DNA of 64,000 bases, taken from assembly GCA_038093975.1 (NCBI GenBank), contig JBBPTG010000017.1, positions 1 through 64,000 on the forward strand, read 5' to 3'. The stretch is from Chalciporus piperatus. Its lineage: Eukaryota; Basidiomycota; Agaricomycetes; Boletales; Boletaceae. This document shows positions 9,709 through 19,484 of this stretch, piece by piece. The notes beneath the pieces were generated by a model. It was not told the origin of the DNA and did no database searches. It saw only the letters and a program-made list of their open reading frames with translations. Each line of letters begins with the position of its first letter. The first letter of the stretch is position 1. Position numbers and translations under genes: made by a program.

Positions 9709-11238
9709 CTAATTACGCCTGTTCCGTGGCCCGTTCGACCTTGATGCGCTGCCGTTATTCTTGGGCCTCGCATCATGCAGTGGGCCGTTCCACATGCTGA
9801 TTGTTGGGAACTCACATAGACCGCGCGGGTGTGCGATGGAGTGGCAGAGAGAGCAGTAAAACAGGCGTGAGACTTTACCTACCCCATCAAGGGGGGTAGT
9901 GTAGACGAAGGTGGAGATGAGTTGGCGTAATGCGGACCATGCGTGGACCCCAGTGGTGGGGCTGTCTGCAAGGACATTGAAGCGTGGGGTCCCGATCCCC
10001 CCCCCTGCTTTGAAATCCAGGAACTCGATGCGGACCGAGTCAATGAAGCGCTCGATGGTTTGGGAGAGGTCGGGGAGGGGTTGGTGTTCGAGGTAATGGT
10101 CGTGTTCGCGTAGCACGATAATGATCATGTTCTTGTGGGTGGGGTCACGCCAGGTATCCTGGATGGTTTTGCGCACCACTTCCGTGTTCGTGGTCGTGAT
10201 GCCCGCGAGGTTGACATAGAGGGACGGCATTGTGCGTGGGGCTAGTTCACGGGCTTCGAAGGTTATGGTCGAGGAGGACCAGACCCTTTGGGCAAGGAGG
10301 GTGGCTCGGGTGTCCTCCGTGATGTTGTAGATAAGGAATGCATTGGGGCAGGCTTGGGTAAGGAAACCCTCCGGCGGGACGGGCGGGGAGACTTTGCAGT
10401 CCCTGGTGGCCGCGTGGATGGCTTTCGCGATATCATCCACGGCGTCCTTGATGCGCCTGGTGGCTACGGGGTTTGTTCCCGACGGGTCTGATCCGTCGTA
10501 GTCGAAGACCCGAGCGAGGATTTTTGCGCCCGGGAGTTGAATCCAGTTTCTGAGTGTAGGTCTATGCATCTCGTCGGTGAGTTGTCCCGGCGAGAGGAGG
10601 TGGATTTGTGGGAATCCTCCTTCGGGGATAGGGGTGAACTTCCCTAGACCGGCGGTTAAGGCATTCGGGGTATATGCCGCCATGCTGCGGTTTATTTCTG
10701 CGACCTCGAAGAAGGACTCGAGGATTTGTTCGTCGGTGAGGGTGGGCGCAGGGGCCGCGGCGGGTTGGGAGGTGGGGGGGGGTTGGGTCATGGCCGTCTC
10801 GCGCCTCGGCGTATTAGTGGGTTGTGTTGGGGTTTTGTCGACGGCGATGTCGTCGTCGTCGTTCTGCATGTTATCCGTTGTGGGGATGGTTCCCGAGGGG
10901 AGGGGTGTGGAGTGGGGGGGAGGTGTGGTTGGGGCAGGGGGCGGGGTAGCTATTTGGGTTGGGGGAGGGATGTTCGATGCTGGGGAGGGTGACTCCTCTC
11001 TATACGAGTCTTCTTGGGATTCTATGGGGCCGAGGTCAGGGATTAGGTCAAAGTGGGTTGGAAAGAAGTGCGGACCGTTTAGGGGGCGGGCGATCGGGTT
11101 ATGACGTTTGGTGCTCACGGTTCTCGGGGTGGTTTTGTCGCGACCCATTGTGAGGAGGCCAGTCTTCCGTGGGGGGCTGAATTTATGGGTCCTATTGTTT
11201 ACTCTTGTGTTGCATTGGTTGTAGGGGGTGTATGCCAT
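9709..11238 (-). CDS. LINE ORF1: gag-like nucleic-acid-binding protein
   Basis: This 509-residue protein starts at a genuine ATG (MAYTPYNQ). The N-terminal third is Pro/Thr-rich and disordered, with an acidic patch (NDDDDIAVD). The middle is globular and of unknown fold. Near the C-terminus lies a CCHC zinc knuckle, CSLCHSIAHPRGLC (CX2CX4HX4C), followed by a basic tail (SRSNGPRNRRN). By analogy with other LINE ORF1 proteins it should bind the element RNA and form the RNP with ORF2. It sits directly upstream of ORF2 in the same orientation. Confidence 0.85.
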   Translation of the reverse strand: MAYTPYNQCNTRVNNRTHKFSPPRKTGLLTMGRDKTTPRTVSTKRHNPIARPLNGPHFFPTHFDLIPDLGPIESQEDSYREESPSPASNIPPPTQIATPPPAPTTPPPHSTPLPSGTIPTTDNMQNDDDDIAVDKTPTQPTNTPRRETAMTQPPPTSQPAAAPAPTLTDEQILESFFEVAEINRSMAAYTPNALTAGLGKFTPIPEGGFPQIHLLSPGQLTDEMHRPTLRNWIQLPGAKILARVFDYDGSDPSGTNPVATRRIKDAVDDIAKAIHAATRDCKVSPPVPPEGFLTQACPNAFLIYNITEDTRATLLAQRVWSSSTITFEARELAPRTMPSLYVNLAGITTTNTEVVRKTIQDTWRDPTHKNMIIIVLREHDHYLEHQPLPDLSQTIERFIDSVRIEFLDFKAGGGIGTPRFNVLADSPTTGVHAWSALRQLISTFVYTTPLDGVGKVSRLFYCSLCHSIAHPRGLCEFPTISMWNGPLHDARPKNNGSASRSNGPRNRRN

Positions 11239-12120
11239 CGTGGCGGCCTCGTGTTTGTTGGGCAGGGTCTGTATAGAATGATGGTATTTCGCCTGTCGGA
11301 CGTGAATGTCATTTATTATTGCGGGGGCCGTCCAGTTATGTGGGCGGATCCTCCCGGATGTGATTCTGGCTATACCGGCTGGGCTGGTCTGGTCTGGGAG
11401 CGGCTTTCTCGGCTTTTTGTGGTTTAGTCTGATGGGGTGATATGTGGTGGCATTGGCGGTACGTACTGTGTTATCTACGTGTCCAGGAGTTTGTTTGGGG
11501 CAGGGGCGTTTTGGGGTTGGGCGCAGTTGCGTTCCCTGGGGGGTAGGCTTACTCTGATTAGCGTATATTTGGCTGGCGTAGATTTGCGGTTTTATGGCTG
11601 CTAGTATTACTGTTCCTCTTCCTATTTTGGTTTAGGCGTAGCAGGGAGGCGTATGGGATGCGTACGTTGTGTACTTTTTAAGGGTTTTTCTAGGTTTAGT
11701 TCGTTAGTGTTGTGATGTAGGCAGTGGTTAGGGTTTTCGCGGCGTCTAGGATGTGTTCGTTAGTCGTCTTATCTTTGGGTGAGATGGGTAGTTAGGTTCG
11801 TCACTGATCGACGGCTTCTGGTTTCCTTGGCCGTTTTTGGCAAGGTTTTTGGTGTATCCGGCTGGCTCAGTCGTGTTGAGCTCGTTTCAGGGTCGTTGGG
11901 TTTGTGGGGGGTTAATGGTCTCCTTGTCTGTGCCAGGTGGCTTTGGGGTAGCCGGCTGAGCTCGGTCGTGTTAGGACTCGTATTGCATTTCATTGCGCCC
12001 CATCATCTGGGACTGTGCCATTTTCGCAGTCTCAGGCAGTGGCTTTCTTGTTTTACTGCGTTGGGGGGGCAGGGGGTAGCCTCAGAGCATCGTCTGCTAT
12101 TTCCTTGCCCGCTTTTTTAG

Positions 12121-12808
12121 CGTGGGAATTTCGACCATGGTAGTGGTTCGAGTTCAAGGAGCCCCCGCGTTCAGTTTTCAACCTTAGTGTTGGATCAATT
12201 CTAATTAACAACTCGGCGACACGATATTCTCTTATTCCCCATGGTGCATTTTGTGAAGAACAAAATATCTGTGCAGATTTTCATCGTGAACAGCTACTCA
12301 TTGCCGGACGGTGACCTGATCGGTAATCCATACACTTATGGGTTGCTTATGGGTGGTCGTAGCGTCTGAACGAGGAAAGAGGATCGAGGTGTGCCGGATC
12401 AAAGATCCACTCCGGTCACATCTCCTCGTTCTGGCATTCAGTATCTGTGATGCTCAACAGCATTCTCTCACCAAACCCAACTCAAGTTCTTCCTAGTTGC
12501 GCTTTGAGAAGCATCTTCAAAGCATGTTTGACATTCTTGACAAAGGGCCTTACCATAGGATGCAAGTCATGTATGTTACACAGATAAATCTTTTAACTGT
12601 AGTTGTCAGTCACCTCGCTTCATCAGATACTCACCCTGATGATCATGAACAAGATTTCCAACGGGCTCGAGATCTGAAGCTACGTCGGTGTGGCCGCACA
12701 ATGATAGCAAACCAGGTCTATTAGGTAGAAGGATAGCTATACGAAACAAACGCGAAGCCAAAGTGGAGGACCGTGTCCATCCTAAGCAACTACTGCAACC
12801 CTCAAACT
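12121..12808. other. Spacer between the LINE and the hydrophobin gene
   Basis: This interval should hold the hydrophobin 3' UTR nearest 12808 and host DNA at the LINE 5' junction. I see no coding frame with known motifs and no tandem repeats. Confidence 0.4.
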
Positions 12809-13245
12809 CTAAGCATTGACGTTGATAGGAGTGCAACCAACGTTGACAACCCCGTTCTAAAACCAGATTGAGTACCCAATAAAATCTGTGTAGACGACAA
12901 AAGACTTACGAATTGGTTGTTCGTGCAGCATACCTGTTGTTGTTGAGCAGCGCAACCCTGACTGGTGCCAATGAGAGTGGGCGCCGAGCAGGTCACGCCG
13001 ACGAGACCCCCAGCACTCTGAGCTGCCTGGACGGCACCCAATGCGGTGAGCAAGCTGGTAGCCTGGGAAGCCTGAGTCACAGAACAGCGTTAGTCAAGTC
13101 CACAGACAGAGGAGATCGGTCAATGTACCGTCTGGACACTGTTGCAGCAGCTGATCGAGCCACCGCTGCACTGGTCGCGTGCCTCAAGGGGTGAAGCAGT
13201 GGCGAGGAGTGCGAGGGGAAGGAGAGCGAAGACACGAGCGAACAT
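12809..13245 (-). CDS. Class I hydrophobin
   Basis: Three exons, 13245-13129, 13071-12910 and 12856-12809, give 108 residues. A signal peptide (MFARVFALLPLALLATA) is followed by the mature domain. The eight cysteines are in the hydrophobin order C-CC-C-C-CC-C: DQC, ISCC, GVTC, SQGC, QVCC and NVGC. The spacing of about 32 residues between the first CC and the next Cys, together with the CCTNNQFNG motif, marks class I. These proteins assemble into amphipathic rodlet layers on aerial hyphae, spores and fruiting bodies. The two introns (57 and 53 nt) sit at positions common in basidiomycete hydrophobins. A TATA box lies about 81 bp upstream of the ATG. The LINE inserted about 690 bp downstream of the stop. 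Confidence 0.95.
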
Positions 13246-13325
13246 GTTGTTTGATAGAGGAAAGTGTTGAAGAAGAAAGCAGAGGATGGATTGTGAGCCT
13301 GGGGTTAGACGTCGCTCTGGCTGCT

Positions 13326-13332
13326 CTTTATA
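13326..13332 (-). promoter_or_regulatory. TATA box of the hydrophobin gene
   Basis: The minus strand reads TATAAAG 81-87 bp upstream of the ATG. A strong TATA box fits the high, regulated expression typical of hydrophobins. Confidence 0.6.
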
Positions 13333-15697
13333 CCTGGAGGACCCTGTGGTCTGGGTCAGTCCAACATGACGCAAAAAATGTTCTGCATTTCTCGGCTGTA
13401 CGTGTGTCGTAAAAATCACGGTCTAGCTCCGAGTCCACGAAGCCAACGACAAAGATGTGTCGGCATCGATCGTTCTGGATGTTGTTCAAGCGAGAAAAGC
13501 GAGAAAATATAGTGACATTTGGTTAGTCTCGACTCTCCAGTAGCCGACCTAATAAACAATTAGTCGTCATAACGTACTAGTAGTGCGAAATTGACGCCAC
13601 TTCAGCGCTCGACGTCCCAGCCAACGACTACGAGATTGATAGGATCGCCCCTCAACCACAAACACTTCGACTTGTCCTATTCTTGGCAGTGGATTACCCG
13701 ATCCAGTAAATCGAGATTAGGGATAACAGTAAGTGAGGTGTGGACGTACTATGTTGACCAAAGGGAATGCACATCAATCTCTTTGCTGAGAGCGTCCTGG
13801 TCAATGCCACTGGCGATGATCAGACAAGAGCACTGCCGTCGTTGCGGTCAATTAGACGCGTGTATTAGAACGTATCGAGAGATCGTTGTTTGCGAAGTAC
13901 ATGCAGCGATCATTGGGGTGCTCTTCGATATGGTATCTGGAAAATGAGGGAATCTGAACGGCACCAAACATCATCCTCGTTCGAATGCGAGCTGGACCAC
14001 AAAAAGCGGTAACATGCTTATTACTTGTGCATCCTCTGGTGCAGAAGTGACTGTCAAGAAGAACCATGCTGATCCCCCAATCAGAGAAAGGTGAGCTCAA
14101 TAGTCATTTCTCCAGTGATACCTGACAGCCGAGTTTCGTCTTTTGCGGAACTGTTGACAAATGATCAACCTCATGGTATATGCAGCAAGGAGAGACGTTT
14201 ATGAAGACGCAAAGTTCGCTATGATAGATGTTTATCAGCGCTGGATAACTTACCGTCCTGAAGCGCCGATAAATGTTCTGCTGGAAGTCGTGACCACTTG
14301 AATGTCAAGGCCCCAACAAAACCTGTCCCATCCCCGCACGGTGGCCATCACCTGTTACCTTGACCAGGACTGATTGACAGGAAGACGAATAGATTGATTT
14401 GTCGGCTTACTGAGTGACGACGGGTGGGACATCCCGGAAAGCATGAAATTGTGTTGCCGTAGAGATGATATTTGAATTCGCAATCCAAGACAGTTGAGTG
14501 GAGGGAGCGAATGCCTTCCTCGGACTCTTTTGATTCGTTTGGATGAGTATGGGGTAGTGATGACTGAAGGAAGACTGCTGATTGGTGGGTGCAGCATTCC
14601 GGAGTACACAGCTGGGTTACTCACAGGTTGACGTCTTGGCCTATGCTACCATGCCCAGAGACCTCTGTTCTATCAGCCGTACGTGTTCGGATTCGGTGTG
14701 AATGGCGAGACGGCTATATATATGGCTGGAAGATTAGCACATCCGAAGCTCTCCACACGGAGGTCACCGGTCCCGGTCAAGCTTCAAAGCTTCAAGATTG
14801 ATATGGGTCAGCCTGGGGTCGATGAACACTTTGTGATATTCGAAGATCGTCGTCAGGTCTGAGGAAGAGAATTCTCACGCTGCCACATACAATGGGTTAT
14901 GTTCAACGCCTTGAAAGCGAACAACAGTTATAGTCTTACAGACTTACAGTTGAACGTTCACGTTCATGATGTACCTGTATGCATTATACTTCATTTTCTC
15001 TGTCGTTTGTGCGAACCGATGAACGCTTATGCATATGACAGGTGGTATCGGGGAATGGTGGTATCATGGAGCTCATTGTGAGTGTTGTTACGGCAATTGC
15101 TCGGTTGTCCCATTGCTCTAGCATCTGCAAAGCGTCAAAATAACGTACTCATTCCACCACACTTTGGGAGGCTCTCATTGGCCAAGCAGACTGTAAGCGA
15201 CTCCAAACCGAGCTAAGCGGTCCAGCCGAGCTCATTGAGCGCTCAATGAGCGCTTACAAAAAGCTGATGCCTAAGTGTTGATCCATTATTAGGCTCCACT
15301 CCGCAAGAACAATGGAGCCGTGGGTTGATCGCGAGATGTCTTGTCCTCTTTTGCTGCGGTTGTACCGTTGTGGTGCATTCTTCGGCGTAATGACAATGAA
15401 ATTTGCTTTGACACTTGAAAATGGCGATAATGGCACAACCATGGCAACTTCGGTCCTCATTTATTCTGATGCATATCGATGCTGACCTCCTTGGAGAAAT
15501 ATCCCCCTTCAGTCGCCTCTCCGCTGCGTTCCTCCCTCTTTCTTCACGCTGTTCCAACACTAGTGGCAGGCCTCATCTTTCTCCCCTGGTCCTTCAAAGG
15601 CTACTGGTAGCCTCTCGGTGCTCTCTGTTCGCTCTCTAACACGCTACGCGCTCTATCCACCAGCATTGCCTCTCTTTCCTAGCCAGTCCTTTCACCG
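13333..15697. other. Long region without a recognised gene
   Basis: About 2.3 kb between the hydrophobin and the ferric reductase. Frames here are short, lack family motifs and do not join across convincing introns. The distal part should contain the promoter of the ferric reductase. A perfect 22-bp palindrome lies at 15230-15251. I cannot exclude a lineage-specific gene or a non-coding RNA. Confidence 0.4.
15230..15251. repeat. Perfect 22-bp palindrome with outer 7-bp arms
   Basis: GCTCATTGAGC is followed immediately by its exact reverse complement GCTCAATGAGC. Outer inverted arms GTAAGCG (15193-15199) and CGCTTAC (15251-15257) flank it. It could be the end of a decayed foldback element, or a binding site for a dimeric regulator. 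Confidence 0.7.
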
Positions 15698-17892
15698 ATG
15701 TTCTTTGGAGAACTCGCCGCCGCCTCTGCAGTGGCAAGCAAAGGTCCCGTCGTCGACGACAGCTCCCTCGTGTATAATCTAGACATTCTCATCTTGGTCG
15801 TGATCTGCATCTTCGCCTTATTCAACGCTCCAAGAGCAGTCGTGCGCTTTGCTCGTCCCTCTGAATGGCTCCAGGGCCACTTTCTCCGGTCTGTCACGCT
15901 CTCACGCAAGCCACGCATCAATCTCAACACCAATTCCGTTTATCTGCACTCAGACCCTCAGAAGGCTGCCGTGAACATCGAGGAGGGAAGCACCGAGTCT
16001 TTCTCCCATTTCCAAAGCTTTCCATCCCTTCCGGCTCAGTCGATGTCTAGGTTCAGCGAGAAACCGCTTCCTCCTCGTCCTATGACTGTCATTGTGCCCA
16101 TTTCGGCGAAACAGGCTTGGCACGTTCCGATGCTGTCTTCGTTTATACACCCTCTCGCAAACCTCCTCCATTTGCGCGTGCACGAGAATTATTCTCTTGG
16201 CCAGGTGTTCCTGATGACAGGGTACACCGTTGTCGTCTTGTATGCCGGCCTTTACATGTCCAGTCCATTTGTCGATTTCAATCGTACCGGCTGGGTCAGT
16301 ACTGCCCAGCTGCCCTTCGTCTATATTCTCGCCACAAAGAACAATGTCATCGGGATGCTCGTGGGGATGGGGTACGAGAAGGTTTGTGTTGACTGTATTC
16401 AGGGAGCACCTTCTGACAGATCAATTCAGCTCAATTACCTTCACCGCCTCGCTGGTGTCCTGGCGGTCATCGCTGCCAATGTTCATGCCATTGGTTACAG
16501 TATGTTCAGATACCTTTGATTTTCACCCCGGTTGTTGACACTGACGATGTCAATTTCTATAGTTTATCAATGGAGTATTGCGGGCGAACTCTCGAAGAAC
16601 CTCTCGCAGCCGTTTATCGTCTGGGGTCTGGTTGGCCTTGTATGCTTTGACATGCTTGGTTTCTTCTCCATTCGATTCGTGCGCGCGAAATCCTACAACT
16701 TTTTCTTTGCAACACACGTCGTCGGGTTGATCGTCATATTGTTCTCCGTGAGTGCCACGTTGCGGTGGGCCGCGGTCACGGTTCTGATGTCATCACTGTT
16801 GTAGCTTTGTTATCACCGGCCTGACTGTGTTCCCTACGTGATCGTTGCTTGCGTTTTCTACGGGCTTGACCATCTAGTCCGTATGATCAAAACACGCATC
16901 ACTACCGCCACTTTGAGACCCATTCCCGAGCTAGGCCTCACGAGGGTCGAGTTGCCGTCTCTCAATGCTGGTTGGCGGGCTGGCCAGCACGTTCGTCTTC
17001 GCGTCCTCTCGACCACCATGGGCATTTGGGGCATGACCGAGGTACACCCGTTCACGATTGCCAACGTCAGCAAGACAGACGAAGGTCTCGTTTTAATGTG
17101 TAAGAAATCGGGCAGGTGGACATCCAAGATGTATGAGATCGCCAATACCCCAACATACGGCGAGCAAGGTCGGCAGGTCGGCAAGGATGTCGCGGTGATG
17201 GTAGAAGGACCCTACGGTACGTCTCTACATGCTGAAGAGACCCGATACTCGGTACTGAGCTAGATTCGATAGGCGGTGTCGGTAACACTGTTGTATCAAG
17301 CTACTCCGGGGCAATGTTTGTCGTCGGCGGAAGCGGTGTAACGTTTGCACTCTCCGCAGTCCAGGACTTGGTCCAGTTGGGCGACGCAAGCAATGTCACA
17401 GAGATTGAAATCGTTTGGAGCGTTACCGATCCTGGTACGTCAATTAACAAATGTTTTTGTTTTCGCATTAACACTGATCCACGCTCATAGTCGCCTTGAC
17501 GCCTATGATCCCTCTCTTCGCAGCGCTCATTTCCCAATGCACCGCCGCTCGACTCCGCGTCTCTGTGTTTTACACCCGCGTGCCCACTAAACCGTTCGAC
17601 GGGATGTATCTCCCGCCTGGGATCACCCTCGCGCCTGGACGGCCCAAGCTCGCCAAGCACCTTGACGTCCTCGTCAGTTCCACTATCTCTGCTGGAGGCG
17701 CAAGCGGCGTCTTTGTCGGTGTCTGCGGCCCTGTCGCACTCGCTGGAAGCGTGAGCCAGACCGTACAGACCTTCGATAAGAACTTGAAGCAGGCAGTTGG
17801 AGGTGTCGAGTTTCACGAGGAGTAAGTTCCGCTCTTGAAGGCGTTTCACGAGCGATGCGCTGACGTGCCTCGTTAGGGTGTTTGGGTGGTAG
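15698..17892 (+). CDS. Ferric reductase transmembrane component (FRE/NOX family)
   Basis: Seven exons (15698-16381, 16430-16499, 16563-16747, 16805-17216, 17273-17434, 17491-17821, 17877-17892) give 619 residues. The protein reduces extracellular Fe(III) or Cu(II) at the plasma membrane, using NADPH, FAD and two haems. The two haem-binding helices each have His pairs spaced by 13 residues: HRLAGVLAVIAANVH and HVVGLIVILFSLCYH. The FAD-binding motif is HPFTIAN, followed by VEGPYGG. The NADPH-binding region has VVGGSGVTFALS and VGVCGP near the C-terminus. A first hydrophobic span (about residues 25-45) and a long hydrophilic segment precede the ferric-reductase core. The start is the ATG at 15698; no upstream signal peptide is evident. 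A superoxide-generating NADPH oxidase is less likely, given the overall FRE layout. Confidence 0.9.
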
Positions 17893-18222
17893 ATCCAGCT
17901 GTTGTTTCTCGGATTGCGTGTCGTAGATCGATGTTTTGAGTCACCTTTTTTCTTTCTTTTCCGGCCGCAGGCGTTCTGGAAGGATTTTAGTTTCCCCCAT
18001 CCTTGGTGATGTAAATGGGATTGAGGTTCGCATGATTGGCCAGACCGGGATGCGTCTCTTTAGTGATTGTAGCATACAGAGCATTGTATTCAAAGTAACT
18101 TGATGAAATTTGATGTATTGTAGACTATCTGCAGGAGGTTTAAGATCTTGTGCATACGGGATTACATAATCAAAGCGAAGTCGTTTAGTGTGGCCATTAG
18201 CCTGGCGTAGAGACTGACCGCA
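17893..18222. other. Intergenic: ferric reductase 3' end and BIG1-like promoter
   Basis: These 330 bp between two genes in the same orientation should hold the 3' UTR of the reductase and the promoter of the next gene. No other feature is supported. Confidence 0.4.
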
Positions 18223-19248
18223 ATGGTTGCCCGTGCTGCTCTACTCGTTTTGTTGCCATTCACTGCGGTCTCTGCATTCTCAAATACCGTGCCTTTTCTT
18301 GCTTGGTCGTCCCAGAGGTACCATATTCACGTTGTGTCCTCGTTCAACGTTCAGCATCTGAAACGCATTCTAGCTCGGATTCGCTCAACAGACTCTCTCC
18401 CGGCGCGCTCCCGAACCACGGTGCCTTGCTAGAGGACCTGATCTCGTCCGGAAACGTTTGCTCGTATGATGCTATAGTTGTGGTAGATCACCCAGGGGTG
18501 CGTCTGCGGTAGCCTACACCTTTGCGTATCAAAAGTCTAATAACTTGTCTCTCTAGCTGCACAGCTCCGACTTGCGAACTCTTCAACCCTCGTGCCGACT
18601 CGCAAGCCTGATCAAAGATGCACCCAGCTCTCGCCAGCTTCCTCATGTCGAACGGGATTCTGGGTCTTCACCCCAAGTCACCACGCTCCTCACGAGCACG
18701 TGTGGTTCCGTCGCCATCGAAGGTAGTCCAAGCTCGGAGGAGTGGGCCCTAGAGCCAAACACCAAATATGTCCTCTCCTTGTCAATGCCTCCCATTGAAG
18801 GTTCTCCAAAATACAGGAAAACTGTGATGGCCGAGCATGGTGCGTGGTGGTTTTAGCTGCGCCTACACTCTTCTGATCTCTGCGATGTCCAGGGCAACTG
18901 CTTGCTGACCAGCTTGACAAACTTGGGGCTATGTACTCCAACTACCTTGTCATCTACTCCGGCTCGCATATACCTTTGGGACGCCGTCAGCTTCCTCCTC
19001 TCTCAGAGTTCGACTCTCCGCCGGAAGCAGGTGCTGTCCATAATACGTCCTCCGTGGTGTCGCGTAGAGGGGGGGTTCTGCATAACTACCAACTCCTCAC
19101 ACCAGCGCTCATCACATCACTCCTCATCGCCTTTTTCCTCCTTGTCCCGGTCATCATGCTAGGGATCAATGCGCTGGCCAGTATACAATCTACCTTGCGC
19201 TCTGAGGCCCCGAAGGATTATAGTGCGCAGGAGAAGAAGATGCAGTAA
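18223..19248 (+). CDS. BIG1/VOA1-type V-ATPase assembly protein of the ER
   Basis: Exons 18223-18317, 18374-18497, 18557-18839 and 18893-19248 give 285 residues. The N-terminus is a signal peptide (MVARAALLVLLPFTAVSAFS) followed by NTVPFLAWSS, typical of the Big1/Voa1/Ac45 family. A luminal domain of about 200 residues follows. A single C-terminal transmembrane helix (LITSLLIAFFLLVPVIMLGI) precedes ASIQSTLRSEAPKDY. The tail ends KKMQ, a canonical KKXX ER-retrieval signal. In yeast, Voa1 helps assemble the V0 sector in the ER and Big1 supports cell-wall beta-1,6-glucan formation. Three phase-consistent GT-AG introns of 53-59 nt support the model. It is convergent with MED13, with 236 bp between the stops. 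Confidence 0.8.
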
Positions 19249-19484
19249 CCTCCCGTCAACCGTTATTTTTCTCTCGGATTGGCTAGTGTAATAGCTTCAA
19301 TTAGCAACTACATCAACGGCTGGTAACACATATAAAGGAAAGATAAAAGATGCAAGGATCGACAGGTAGGGATACAACAGTAAATGCAAGAATGAGACCA
19401 ACATACAAATTGGGGAGTACGGATCGAGGTGTTAGCTCAGCGTCTATGAAGCAAGAGAAAATAAAACCAAAGGGGTGTCTGAAA

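Larger units (their letters stand above)
3938..12120 (-). mobile_element. Non-LTR retrotransposon (LINE) with ORF1 and ORF2, apparently full length
   Basis: The 3' end is marked by a run of 15 T on the plus strand (3938-3952), which is the element's poly(A) tail. Reading on the minus strand there is a 5' leader rich in C and A (about 12120-11239), ORF1 (11238-9709), a 504-bp spacer, ORF2 (start no later than 8991, end 4096) and a 3' UTR with hairpins. Neither ORF contains a stop or obvious frameshift, so the copy could be functional and young. The APE-type endonuclease, reverse transcriptase and RNase H order fits the Tad/I/R1 group of fungal LINEs. The 5' boundary near 12120 is estimated from a change in base composition. 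I looked for a target-site duplication and did not find a convincing one. Confidence 0.85.

Noticed and set aside
3938..12120. Target-site duplication of the LINE
   Set aside because: No convincing direct repeat joined the sequence left of the poly(T) run to the sequence near 12120; the 5' border is not exact.
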